Source of the DNA: Dromaius novaehollandiae
Taxonomy: Eukaryota > Chordata > Aves > Casuariiformes > Dromaiidae
Direction: 5' to 3'
NCBI RefSeq assembly: GCF_036370855.1
Contig: NC_088105.1
Coordinates: forward strand, 14,141,619 to 14,205,618
DNA length: 64,000 bases
The position numbers and the translations under genes were made by a program. The notes beneath the pieces were generated by a model that saw only the letters and a program-made list of their open reading frames with translations, was not told the DNA's origin and did no database searches. This document shows, piece by piece, positions 45,010 to 61,049 of this stretch (within the stretch, counting starts at the first letter, position 1; each line of letters begins with the position of its first letter).

Positions 45010-46109
45010 GGCGTGCTTGGGAACAGAGCCGGTGCCCCGCGTGCCGCGCCGGCCCGGCCCGGCTCCGCTGAGAGGAGAAACAGCACCGTGAGCCCCGCGA
45101 ACCCCGCGTCCCTCTGAGAATCACCCCCCACGCTGCCTCCCCTGCCCCACAAACGCCCCCCACCGAAAGCCTCCAGTTCCCATCTTCCTGCATCCATCCC
45201 CCAGAGTCCCCCGGGGAGCCCCGTCTTCCCACCGCTGCTTCCCACCTGGATCTGCGTGCAGCGGCCGGGTCCAGCGTGCCAGGCGGGAAGCGTAGCCCGT
45301 GGGCGCAGGCTGTGCACTGGCAGCCGCAGCGGGATGCTGGCCATTAACTGGGCGGCCGTCATGGGGCACGTCACGCCTCGCGTGCGGGGCACGCGCGCCG
45401 GGAATCCACCTATCATCCTTGGCAAAGGAAAGCGCTCGGCTGACAAGCCAGGCTGGAAAACTGCCTGGTGGATGCAGCCTTTCGGGCCGCTCCACCTCCC
45501 TTCCCAGGAATCAGGACAAACTGGATCCGGCGCCCGGCTCCCCGGGACTCCTTCGCCAACGCGCTCGCCCCAGAGCCGCGGCCGTGGCCAGCTCCCACTC
45601 TGGGGCTGCTGCCTGCGGCGCTGCCGGGAGCGTGGCGGCAGGGCAGGGGCAGGCAGGCGGGCCGGGGGAGCGGGGATGGTGGCACGTGGGGCCACCTGCC
45701 GAGGCCTCCTGAGGACGCCTTGCGGCACAGACCCTGCAGGAAGTGGCTCCTGCACCGTGGCCTTTGGTCACAGGGTGCCACGTTCATCTGATGGCTGCTT
45801 GATGCCAAAGTCACTGCAAGGCTCTTCCTGTTTGGGAGGGCACAGCTGGCTCATGCCAGCCCAGCGGCTGTCCTGGGTGAGGTAAGAGCCCTGAAGCCAT
45901 GGCCGGGCCGGAGTCAGAGCCCGTGCAGCTGATTCACATCCTGCTCAGGGGCTCAGCCACCGCTGTCCCTCCCTCTTTGCCACCCCATTCAGCATCTTTG
46001 TGATGAGAAGCTGCATGGCAGGTCATGGACCCCTCTAACTATCCCTGATGCCAAGTGGAAGAACAAGAGGGAAGGAAAGTAGTGCACATCTGTCCGGGTG
46101 TCCACATGC

Positions 46110-46560
46110 GCTTACAGCATTGCAGAACTGAGGAGGTCAGGAGGGACCTCTGGAGATCACCTGGTCCAACCCCCCAGCTCCAGCAGGGCCACCTAGAGCA
46201 GTTTACCCAGGACTGTGTCCAGTCGAGTTTGAGTATCTCTAAGGATGGAGATGCCCCTACCTCTCTGGGCAACCTGTTCCTGTGTTTGACCATATTTGCA
46301 GTTAAAAAAGGTTTTTTCTTATGTTTAAGTAGAATTTCCTGTTTTTCAGCTTGTGCCCACTGCATCTTGCATGTCACTGGATACCACTGAGAAGAGGCTT
46401 ATATGGGAGATGCTCCAACCTCTAACTCATCTTCACGGCCCTTCGCTGGACGTCTCTCTTGTACGGGGCAGCCCAGCGCTGAGCAGAGGGGAAGGATCCC
46501 CTCCCTCGCCCTGCTGGCAACGCTCTGCCTCATGCGGCCCATCCCACCAAAATACACACA
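46110..46560 (-). mobile_element. CR1 LINE 3' end, antisense
   Basis: Contains gagggacctctggagatcac-type text (here ggagggacctctggagatca), tggtccaaccccccagctcc, aaggatggagatgcccctac, ctctgggcaacctgttcctg and ggcccttcgctggacgtctc. This is the antisense of the avian CR1 3' UTR and 3' ORF2 region. It is moderately diverged, clearly younger than the copies at 53 and 61 kb. Confidence 0.92.
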
Positions 46561-46908
46561 CGTCCACATGCCAGCACATGTCCTTCCGCGGGAAAGTTTT
46601 GCTTCATGTGGGAAATGGCGCTGTTTAAGCATTTTATCTGTCAACACAAAAGTTCCTGGCTGGACTGAAATAATTCCCAGTCTTTGGCAGATCGTCATAA
46701 TCACAGGCCCTTCCGGGGATCGAAGGAAACCTGCTGCCAGAGATGCACCAAAATGCGCACCGAGTGGGAAGCAGATTTCCTTCCATGGGGTGTTTTCCAG
46801 ACGGACTACAAATTGCGAAAACATCAAAACACTGCCCTAAGTCGACACGCTGTGACCATTACCTGCTTCTTACACAGTGACATTAAAACCCGGCATTTTA
46901 ACAGGGAA

Positions 46909-46937
46909 GGCGGCGGGGGGGGCGGGGGGGGGGGGGA
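46909..46937. repeat. G-rich tract upstream of HTATIP2
   Basis: A near-continuous run of G with single interruptions, about 220 bp before the HTATIP2 start codon. It could form a G-quadruplex in the promoter. Its length is likely to be assembly-sensitive. Confidence 0.85.
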
Positions 46938-47017
46938 ACGGCACCTCTTCGTGTCCTACAGCAAAATCGCCGATTTTGCGGCTCGGGGCGCGGAGGCAGG
47001 GCCAGCGTGAGCCCTGA

Positions 47018-51114
<4,097 letters not shown>

Positions 51115-51383
51115 AAGGGAAGGGCCAGAGAGCATGATTCACCTGTCAGGTGCTCCTCTGGACCAAGGACAGATGCAGGCATGGGATAGTAGTGGGGCAT
51201 TGCATGGCTAAGGTGAAGGTAGAGCTGCATTTCTTTGCATGGCAGTTAATTCTCTTAAGTGATCTAGAAATGCAGGTGCCGGCTGGTGGGTGAAGAAAAT
51301 GCATTGTGTGCTTCCTGGATCTGGCATGTGAATCCAGGTAAAAATTGGGTGTACTCGAGGTAATTTCTTCAATTCAGCCCTCA

Positions 51384-51389
51384 AATAAA
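51384..51389 (+). terminator. HTATIP2: HTATIP2 polyadenylation signal AATAAA
   Basis: First AATAAA after the stop, 270 bases downstream, followed within 40 bases by a T/TG-rich region. It gives a short 3' UTR. Confidence 0.75.
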
Positions 51390-53029
51390 ATCCTGTGACT
51401 GGTCTCCTTGTGCCAATTTTCTGTTGAAATTGCATCTATCACCTGCACACTGCTGACTGTTCACAGACTGTGTCTTGTGTCACTTCAAGGATTTGACAGG
51501 GCAAGTAGCTGGGGTTTGTGTCCATACCATGGAACAACACAGGAAAACAGTGAGCAGCTGCCTGCCCTGAGACTGCACCCTGCGAGGCATATGGTGGCAC
51601 TAGTACCGTTTGGTTGTTGGAGCTCTTGGAAGCGGTAGCTGAGCGTGCCTGGGGCCCTGGGGCAGTGGCTGTGCTGTAAGTAGGTCCCTGCAGACTCTGC
51701 ATGCGTATTTGAGCTCACCCTTCTGCTTTGGGCGCTGAGGGACTGCTCCAGGAACACCGCTGATGAGATCAGAACTGTTGCTTCAGGAGCTGTTGTTTCC
51801 CAGTAGTGTAAACTTACGTGAATACTTGTGTTGGCTTGAAAACTTCTGGCACTGCAGGTTCACCTGGACTTTCCTTATAGCCTCAGTGAACCGGAGTTCA
51901 GCCCCGTCACCAAAGGCACTCACCATGTCCAAGAGGTGAGGCCAGCAGTGCGCATGGCCGAGGGCAGGGCTTGCCTCACCCACCCCACCGGTTGCTAAAT
52001 GCTCCCATTTGCTTTCTTGGCAGAGCTGATCATCATGCCCATTGCACCCCAGCAAGATGAGGAAGCTCTTGTGCTGTGTTCAGGTCACCTAGAATCAGGC
52101 AGGTCTAGATAGTGCTGGGCTTCTTGCCAGCAGGGTCCTCTGGGAAATACGAGGCTGCTGTGCCTTTGAAATACATGGGGTTCGGTGTGTTCAGCACCCA
52201 TGTTAGGAGGAACCAGTGGATTTCCCCAAGGCAGAGAACTGCTGCTGCACAGAGGTGTTGGCACCGTAGTTGGAGCAGCAGACCTCTGCCTTCCCAGCCT
52301 GGTACTTCTGGACTGCACTGCCGTGGTGTGGGAAGGGGAGCAGGTGCCTGCTCCTGGCACCGATGGCTTGGCTCTGCTGTGCTGTGACCCTGCATGGACC
52401 AGCTGCTCAAGGGGAGGGTGATTTCAGCAGCCCTGCCCTCTGCAGCAAAGGCTGGGGAAGGCTGGGCTTTGAGGTGAACCAGCCCGGGGAACTGGGGCTG
52501 CCCGGGACACTCTCCTGCCTCGCACAAAGCGGGAGCTAAGAGCAGCACCTCGTCCCAGCCGCTACCCCCCACCGCCTCGGCTGTTCTCAGGCCTTCTGCT
52601 CGGGGTCAAGGAACTTGGCGACTCCGCAGCTGAGCCGCAGCAGGACTGGGGGACTTACGTGACTCCCGAATTCCCAGCTGGCCGAAGTCCCAGTGCGCCG
52701 GGTAATGCTGCTTTCCAGGGTTTTCTCCTCTTTGACCTTGCCCGTGGCTCCAGTGTCAGTGACTTGGACGTGGTGAGCCGAGGGGAGCCTGGATCCCTGG
52801 TCTCCTCGAGTCTACACAGGCACTTTAAACACCAGGCTGGTACCTCAGGCTTGGTGGGAGGAAGGCTGTGGGGTGGGGCAGCCCCACACTGTGCACAGGG
52901 GGTGAAGGGGGATGTTCTGAGGAAAACCATGTACCTGGGCAACTCCTGAGCCAAGCACAGGGCTTAGTTCACAAGGTCACAAAGGGCCACTGAGCAGTAA
53001 TTACTGATCGGACTGTCCTAGTGAGAACA

Positions 53030-54060
53030 AAAGCAGTACCTTAGAATAATATTTAATTACAAAAGAGAAATGAGAGGTAGGTTAGTCAAATGTACTTCAA
53101 AGAAGCATCTGAACGGTATTCAGGCTTGTATGCAGCATGAAGGCTGTTTAAATATACAGTATGAGATTACATAGGAGTAAATGCACACCAGTGCTCAAAG
53201 AGATTCTAAAAAAATAACATGCTTAAACAGGAGAGTAGACACAAACACTTGAAATGACAAGACCTTAAAAGAAGTGGAAACTGCATACAGACAGGAGAAT
53301 AAAAAAAGAACACAAGCTGTGGAAAGTCACACGTACAAGGCGGGCCACAAAAGATTTGAGGAAAGCATCCTAAAGGCATAAAAAATTAATCATGACTACG
53401 TGAGAAGCAGAAAGCTTTCCAGAGCGCCACATGGGACAGGGCATGATCAGGTTACGGGAGCATGAAAGAGCCATTGCAGAAAAGATAAATGAATTATTTG
53501 TGTTAGCCTTTGCTGTGAAGGAGCTCACAGGAGCATCGTTCCTTAGAGGGCATGCGTTTGCAGGACTGTCTCAAAGCATCAGGAGGAAAGATTTCAACTA
53601 CATTTTTAGAACACATAGTAAAAAACCTGCCAGTCTTGGATAAACTGCCAAATACTCACTTGGACAAGTGTTACATTGGTCCTTCTACCAGAGACTAGAT
53701 ATTATTAAGAAGATGCTAATTTTTAAAAAGTTCCAGTGGGAACCAGGAAACAGCAAATCAGTAAGCCCAAGTTCTATAAAAGGCAAGTTGTTAGACCCGC
53801 TAATAAAGTCTTGAAATAGCAGAGACAGGGATAAATATGGTGTATTGGGAGATTCCACGTGGCTTCGGAGGGGGAAGTCCCGAGTCGCAAGCCTATGGAG
53901 CTCTTTGAGGAAATGGTCCCTGTGTACATAAGACGATCTGGTCCACAGAGTGCACTTGGATTTCCAAAAAGGCCTCCCAAAAGGGCTCTTAAAGAAATTA
54001 AGCTGTCGTGGGAAGAAAAGGGAAGGTCTTCTTTTTGGAAATATTTTCTTAGCACTCCAA
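53030..54060 (+). mobile_element. old CR1 LINE ORF2 fragment, sense
   Basis: Near 53480 it reads GCAGAAAAGATAAATGAA followed by a short F-rich segment (AIAEKINELFVLAF), like the CR1 pre-RT linker. At 53950-54030 it reads cttggatttccaaaaaggcc, tcccaaaagggctcttaaag and gggaaggtc, matching the CR1 reverse-transcriptase DF(S/Q)KAFD region at the DNA level. Many breaks, so an old copy. Confidence 0.75.
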
Positions 54061-57000
54061 AGCCTTGAAACATGCAAAACAAACATTTATTGCTAGACAG
54101 AGGTCTGTGGAAAATGCGAGCTATTTCTATGCAACTCTTGTTTCTGTTCAATGGTGTAAGACTTTGTTTCATATTTCAGGTAAGTCTTCTCTGAAATACA
54201 CCATTACAATTCGTTATATAATAATGGCACACAGATAGGGAGGACTAGATCTAAACCAGGGAACTAAACAGGGGCAGGCACAAACACGGTCCCCCCTTGG
54301 TTGGCACTGGGAAGTTTTTGGCATGCCCTGGACAGCACCTGGCATGGTTTGGAGGTTGGCACTGGCCAGACACAGCTGCCGAGGCAGGCTGGGGAGTGCC
54401 ACGAGGGTGAAAGACGGCCCAGGTCAGCCAGAACCATCCCCAGCCCATTTTACTTACTCACTTTAGATGTAGCTCATGACGCTTCGGTGATGGCTATTGA
54501 AGAGGATCCTGGAGACGACAGCTCTGAGATGAAGGATTTGGGCCAGCAGAGAGGCCAGGGTGCAGCCCGGTAGGAGGGCACTGAGGAGGGACAAGGTGTG
54601 CTGGAGTTTTCCTGTTCTTGGTATCTTCATAGCCGTGGGAGCCCACTTGAGGCAGAGGCTGCCCAGACCTGCCAGACACGTCATGCCTTGGCACTGCACA
54701 CCAGGGAGCAGCTCACCTGCCATTTCCTCCTCGGGGACCACCAGACCCTTGTCCTGTGTTGACACTTCGGTCCCAGGACATGGAGCTGTTGCAGTCCACT
54801 TTTATAAACACTCTCAGGTGGAAGCAACCCTTGCCTGCAAACACCCCAGCATGGCTGCCTTGCCTGAAATTCACTGAATTTTGTACATAAATGGGCAGCT
54901 GCTGCCAGCCCATAGCACAGGTTCCTTATGAGCTGGTTGTGTGGAATTTCATAGCTCTTATTTTGGACCTTTATTTCCTGTGTTGTAGCACAATCCAGTT
55001 TGTACACTTATTAAAACACCCACTCTAGAGCTGTGGAAGAGATTATAGAGCATTTGCACATTTAACCATGGCAGAAGCACAAGTCCAAGGAATTTCCCCC
55101 CACTGGGTCTCAAAAAGATGAAGACAACGGGGAAGGCTAGGTCTTTGTGCTCAGACTTCAAGGAATGCTCCTAAATCCTCCATGGGATCACCCAGGGCAA
55201 AGCTCCAGGTATCCTTAAGCAGAAGAGGGTCTGAAGAGCTGGCAACATGCCCTCAGGCGCAAGGCTCGGGGCCCTGGTGCCTGGGAGAGGTTCTCTGCTT
55301 TCCAGGGCACTTGGCCTTTGGTCCAGGCTGTGGTTGGAACAAGGAGCACGTAAGGTTGCTCGTTGTCTGCTGGACAGCATTCATACAAACAGCCTGATCC
55401 CACAGACCGGAGCTCCCCTGGGATTTTTGATGCTGACTTTATTATTGAAGATTAACGAGGAAAAAAATAACTATCTTCTCCATGGCTCTTCAGCAAAGCA
55501 CAAGGCCACTGGGGTTTCCCATGCGGCTCTCACGACTGCTGCTTTTCCCATCCAGGGAGCTGTGAGAACAGCCAGCGCCTCCCACCCGCTCCACATTACC
55601 ACCATGCCAGCGGTGGTCCCCATCCACTCAGAGCCCAGGGCACGCTCAGCCAGGTGGCAAAAACAACTGCAGACACCACCTTGGCTTACAAGAGTCTTTC
55701 AAAGCAACAGAGCTGAACCAGCAGGCACCAAGCTGGAGCTCAGGCTGCCTGGGTGACACCCCTACTAGCAAGTAAGCAGTCTGGACCACTGTCCAGCCCC
55801 AAGGGCAGGTGGCACAGCAGAGCAACCTGCACGGTTTGCACATCTGAGCTCCCTCTGTGAGGGAGGCTGCTCCCCAATTCCCAGGGCATACTACCAAAGA
55901 GCCTTCCCCCCACCAGCCTCTCCTTAAAAAGATCAAAACAATACTGGCCTGCAGGGGAGTAAGCTTTGACAAAGGCCATTTGTGCATCTTGTTCTCTGAA
56001 ATTTTAGGGTATTCTCTTTTCATTAATTTCCTTTACAAACCAGCAAAAAGCTAAACCAGGCTCTTCAGAAAGGCATAGATGACTGCTTCCAGTTTCTAGA
56101 AGATTTCTGCTTTTCGCATACTGCATTCACACACTGAAAGGCAAACAGCTCACCAGCCGCTCATGGCCCATCAACAGCCCTGGGCACAGTAAGCAATGGA
56201 CCAGGGAGCCCCTGTGGGAGCAGCCAGAGTGGGACTGGAGACAGAGCTGCAGTCAGGGTCCAGGGTCTATCCAGGAGATAGACAGGCAGACCTACAACAC
56301 CTGCAACACAGCCCAAAGAAGGAGCAGGTTATCAAACCCAAGCTTAAATGGAGCCCCCAGGGTCCCAGGTGGGGCTGGTCAGGACAATTAAGGCTGTTAG
56401 TGCCTTTGGGGCCCAGGAAACCAGCCTGGGAGCAAGGTCTCCTGTTCCTAGCTCTGCCTCTGGCTTGTGGGTGTTAGAAAAGGCACTCCGCAAGTCCTGC
56501 TGTGCAATAGGAGCAGATCTGCAGTGCAAAGCAGTTGGTGCAGAAGGCCTAACAGCTTCGTGCGCTTTGCCTTATGCTGGCTCTTGCAGATGGGGCAATA
56601 AGCCAGGCCCCAGATGAGCCTGCTCAGACCCTTCTGCACCAGCCTACACCCCTCAGAGACCTCTCCCTCTCTCCTGGGGTCTGGCTGCCCTGAGCCGGTG
56701 TGTGTCTGACTGCCCAGCTTTGTACAAGCCGGTTAAGGCTCAAGTTAGCAGTGTTAGGGCTCATGGTCTGTTCTCCAGGGGGCTTACCTGTGGACTGGTG
56801 GCATGAAGGAAGTGGGTGACTCCCAGAGAACAGGGTCCCAATGTGGCATGAGAGCCCCTGACCATGTTCCTGCGCCCGTCGCTCTCCCTGGCTGGAGGCA
56901 GTGATAGGGTCAGCTCCAAGAGATGCCGTTCCCCGGTCGTGCTATGCCAGCACAATCTAGCACATACCAGTAATGTGTCATTAGGGAAGAGATCTGGCAC

Positions 57001-58792
57001 TGGCATGCTGGGACAAGCGAGACCTCACTCTCCCCATGGTACTGCTTGCCAGGGCACCTCGGTCCCCTTGGGGGCCCTTTGCCTACCCCCTCCACCCTGC
57101 ACGAGGAAATGTGGTGACACTGCAAAGCGCAGCACGGCTGAGTGTGCCGGTGGCAGCATGCAGGGACGGCGGCAGGGCCCTCAGGTAGCCGCAGCAGGGC
57201 ACGGTCCGGTCCATACGAGGGCTTGCAGCGTGCCCGGCACTGCGGCTGGCCCTGCAGCAGAGGACAGGCTGTCACAGCCAGGCGCGGAGCCAGGAAGAAA
57301 GTGTCCAGAATAACTCGCTTTACCCTCTCTAATTCGATCACAGTGTTAGGAACTACTGTGCTTCAGCTGTTGGCTCTAAGTAGCTGGTTAGTGGCTCGGG
57401 ATGAAATTTAGACTGATCTTGAAGGCAAGAACCTGCTTGACACATACACAGCATCAGTCTCATTCAGAGACGATCCCTTGCTAATTTGGGGTCAGGGCCT
57501 GACTTACTCCCTGGCTATGAAGCCTGCAACTGTGAGCTAATCATTTCCACTGCCAGTTTGGTGGGTGCACGCGCTGCCCTGCAGGCACGTCCCTGCTCTC
57601 AGCTATCAGCACCATCGCTCCTGCACCTCCCGCTCTGCCACCAGACTGACCTTTCCCGGCCCGAACGCTGGCCGAGATGTCTGGAGCAGATATCAGGGGA
57701 CCTTTCACGCGAGTTCAGCTAATACATAACCCTGGGCTAAAGCTGAAGCAGCCGCACAGCCTGCTGCCAGACAAGCAATTGCAAGCTAGCGCGCCTGCCC
57801 TGGGGCTGGCGTGGTTGGTGCTGCGTGACGAAGTCCATCTGCAGCCCCTGAGTGCCGCCAGGATGCCCCGGTGGGGCCGTCGCATATTCAGTTTTGCACA
57901 TTCTCACAGTCCCCTTAAAACACCCCAGAATAAGTTTTACACAGATCCCCGATGCTCTTTCCCTGCATAGCGAGTCCTGGAGGCGATCCCCGCTTTGGGT
58001 GTTTCGGGGAGAGGGTTTCCCCACCAGCTCCTCCGGTGGGTTTCACCCCGAGGCCAGTGGGCTAAACCCAGGTGAGCGAGGGGCTGTGACCTGGTGGGCC
58101 TCCCCACGAGAGCTAGCCAGCGACGCGAAATGGTGCTGGGGGCACAGCTGAGATCGGAGGGTCGGCCCCGAGCAGGGACCAACCCCACTTCCCAGGTAGC
58201 GCCGGGATCTGGCACTTGTTTACATCCACACGGGAGGGAAAAATATCAGTTTCCCACACAGCAAAATTCTGGAGAGGAATCATCTTTGGCCTTTTCCGAG
58301 TGTTACCATCAGATGAAACTGAAACATCTGCTATGATTAAGAGACTTAATTTTTTTTGACTTACATAAAAATGAATTTGTTCTGGAACAAAAGTTACCTG
58401 TTAACCAACCACTGTTGAAACTGTATATATTTTTATGTTAGCCACAGCTCTAAAATCAAAGGAACGACCTTCTCCTAAGCACTTCGATTTTGATGAAAGT
58501 GGCATTTTTGTTCAAAGAAGCCCACATGAATAAACGTTTCTACCTGAGTCTTCTAAATGCTGCTTTGGAGCCTGGTATGTCAGAAGGAGGAAACCTCATG
58601 GGCTCCCTGAACTTCCCAAACTGCAGCTTGGCCGTTCCAGTTTGATTACCTGGTCTCTCCCCAGGAAAAAACATTTTCCACCCGTGTGAGTTTGGAGAGG
58701 ACAAAACAAAAGCCAGAAGCCGCGTTCCCCAGGGCCAGCTGCTGTGGGACGGCGCTGCTTACGGGGCTGGCTGGGCTCCAGCTCCCGGCCGC

Positions 58793-58799
58793 TATATAT
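58793..58799 (+). promoter_or_regulatory. RGS5: RGS5 TATA box
   Basis: TATATAT inside gctatatatgcg, in a GC-rich setting 101 bases before the RGS5 start codon. It predicts transcription starting near 58825 and a 5' UTR of about 75 nt. Confidence 0.75.
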
Positions 58800-58899
58800 G
58801 CGGGAGAAGGGGGAGCTGGGCTGCAGGCAGAGCTGGAGACGCCTGGTTTAGCAAGCTCTCGTGCTTTTCTCAGAGCCGGAGGAATCGCAGCGTGCCAAG

Positions 58900-58943
58900 A
58901 TGTGCAAAGGACTAGCCGCGCTGCCCCACACGTGCCTGGAGAG
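58900..58943 (+). CDS. RGS5: RGS5 coding exon 1
   Basis: Regulator of G-protein signalling 5, a GTPase-activating protein for Gi/Gq alpha subunits, strongly expressed in pericytes in mammals. The 44-nt exon encodes MCKGLAALPHTCLE plus a split Arg codon before the donor gtgaga (58944). Human RGS5 begins MCKGLAALPHSCLER, with one difference; RGS4 (MCKGLAGLPASCLR) and RGS16 (MCRTLAAFPTTCLER) fit less well. The segment is the amphipathic palmitoylated N-terminus, with Cys2 and Cys12 kept. No later RGS5 exon was found up to 64000, so the gene continues to the right. Confidence 0.9.
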
Positions 58944-61049
58944 GTGAGAGCCGCCTGGCGTCCGCGGTCGCTGGGGCAGGGGCAGGTTGTTCGCGGGGCC
59001 GTGCTGGCGCGTGCGGATACGAGTGCGAGCACAAGGGTGCCGGCTGGCCGCCGAACGCCGCGAGCGGCGGCTGGGAGCAGACGCTCGGGCTCCCCGGCTC
59101 GGGAGCTCAGGCGGAGCTCGGAGGGTGGCCGGAGGCTGCATTTTCCCAGCTGGGAGTGATGGAGCTTTAACTGTGGTGCGGCCCCGGGACAGAGCCGTCT
59201 CAGGGCAGCCGTGGAGCAGATGGTCTCGCTCCGAATCGGCGGGTGGGCAGCAAGGGGAAGGGGCTGTTTGCTGTCGGGCACTCTAGCGAGATGCTGCTGG
59301 TGGTTTAGACCCTGCGGCTGGGCGAGCCCTGATCCTAGCCCCGGCTGCGCCTGTCTGGCTTGGAAACCCGTGCCGCGGAAAGGCAGCAACCAGCACTGGT
59401 CCAGGGCAGGGGCCAGCTGTCTCCTGGAGCAGGGCAGGCAGCTGTGTCGCTCACGGAGTGGAGGGCTGCGCTCAGGGCCCATCTCTGCCCTCCTTTCCCA
59501 CCCACCACGCTAGGGAGGGCCTGCGCAGACTTGCTGCTCCCTCCCAAAAGCCCCAGAGGGGCCTCGGTGGCCCGGGACCCCTTGCACAGGGCAGCGGGGC
59601 TGGAGCCTCACGTGGAGCCGTCCTGGGTGCACAGCTGCCCGGAGAGACCTGCTGTGAACCAGGTGATTCCCTTGGTTCAGCATTTTAATCCCCATGCTCA
59701 GGGGCCAGTACAGACCAGGAGAAGACAAGGGCTGTGTGTAGTCCCAGCTCAAAGAGGCTGACTGCTATTGGGGCTCCGATTTGCAACTTTAATGTTGGCA
59801 TGGGGAAAAAACCAGGAAAGCAATTGCCCTTCTGAGATGAGAACAGTCCACGTGTGCTCAGCAACAGCCCTGGCTGTAAAGTGCCTCAAAATCCCCTTGT
59901 TTCCTGGATTTCCCTCAGCACATGGATTATCCAAACTCTGACACCTCTCACGAGATGCTGCTTTGTACAGAGAGTCCTTTCTTCCCCGTTTGCTAAGGGC
60001 CGCGTTGCCCTGCCTCGCTCATCTCAGCACACGGCACCGCGATGTTTGTTTCTGCTCCCGTTCAGGGCAGCCGGGGAAGCGGCCAGGCTAGCTGAGCCCC
60101 AACCGCAAATGTAATTCGTAGAAAAACATCTGAGATTTGAGGGATTTTTGGAAGGTGCTGTGGTCAGAACCAGAGGCACGTGCCTGTGCGAGGGTATTCA
60201 CAGGGCGGCAGGTCCAACGTCGTCAGTGGGCACGGGAGCCCCGGCACGGGCGGCTGCAGGCCCTGAGGTCGGTGGTCTCCAGTCCTTCTTGTGGAGGGTC
60301 TCTGTGCTGGTGAGGCGGCCGGGGGCTTTCTGCAGGACGCGGTGCTGGCTTTGGTGGGAGGAGAGCTGGAACTGCTGCCCAAGGCTCGGGGTTTTGTGCA
60401 GGAGAGCCTCGCTGGGGGCGAACGCTCGCGGCGTTCAAACCCTTCTCTTCAGGAGGAAACTCAGTAAAGCATTTCAAATGTGAAATATCAACTGAGAGCT
60501 GCAGCTGCAAATACTCTTGTAAGGAAAACACCTTATTACTTGTCTTCAGAGGAGACCGTGGATGGCAGTGGGCATCTTGGGGGGAAGCACAGGAGAAGTC
60601 CCTCTGTGTGAGCTCAAGCTCCATCGGCGGAGCCTGAGGGTGCTTCCTTGTAAGTGAGGTAGTTTCACAAAGGCAGGAATGGCAGGCGGGCAATTCGGCA
60701 TCCCTTCTGGGTACTCACTGTTCCTTGCAGCCTTATCCTGGGGAGGCAGTGGGAAACACACAGGCCTATAGATGTGAGGTATGGGGAGACCTGGGACACC
60801 TCCAGCTGTGTTCATCCAAGGCTTTGCAGCTGCCCTGTTGATCACAGCACTGGAAAGATGCAGTCTTTACTGCTTTTTTTTTTTAAAAAAAAGGAAAAGT
60901 GCAGCTTTTATTTGTTTTAAATGTGCCACTGACTAGTCCTGCCCTCTGGTTCATATATTGGAAGGTCTCTAGCGAACCACATAGTGAACCCTGTTTACGC
61001 TCTCCATTGCTCTCATGATTTTTTTAGTCCACTGCTATAGCCCCCTTAC

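Larger units (their letters stand above)
51115..58785. other. intergenic between HTATIP2 and RGS5
   Basis: After the HTATIP2 3' UTR there is no gene I can support over 7 kb. A decayed sense CR1 occupies 53.03-54.06 kb. The AT-rich, uninterrupted stretch at 58.28-58.56 kb just before the RGS5 promoter might be regulatory, but no known motif was identified. Confidence 0.6.

Noticed and set aside
44284-45117. 277-codon plus-strand frame opposite the PI-PLC gene
   Set aside because: Antisense shadow of a GC-rich coding exon; the minus-strand frame has clear catalytic motifs.
58646-59482. 278-codon minus-strand frame over the RGS5 promoter
   Set aside because: No domain recognised; it overlaps the TATA box and exon 1 of RGS5 on the other strand, and its length is expected from GC richness.
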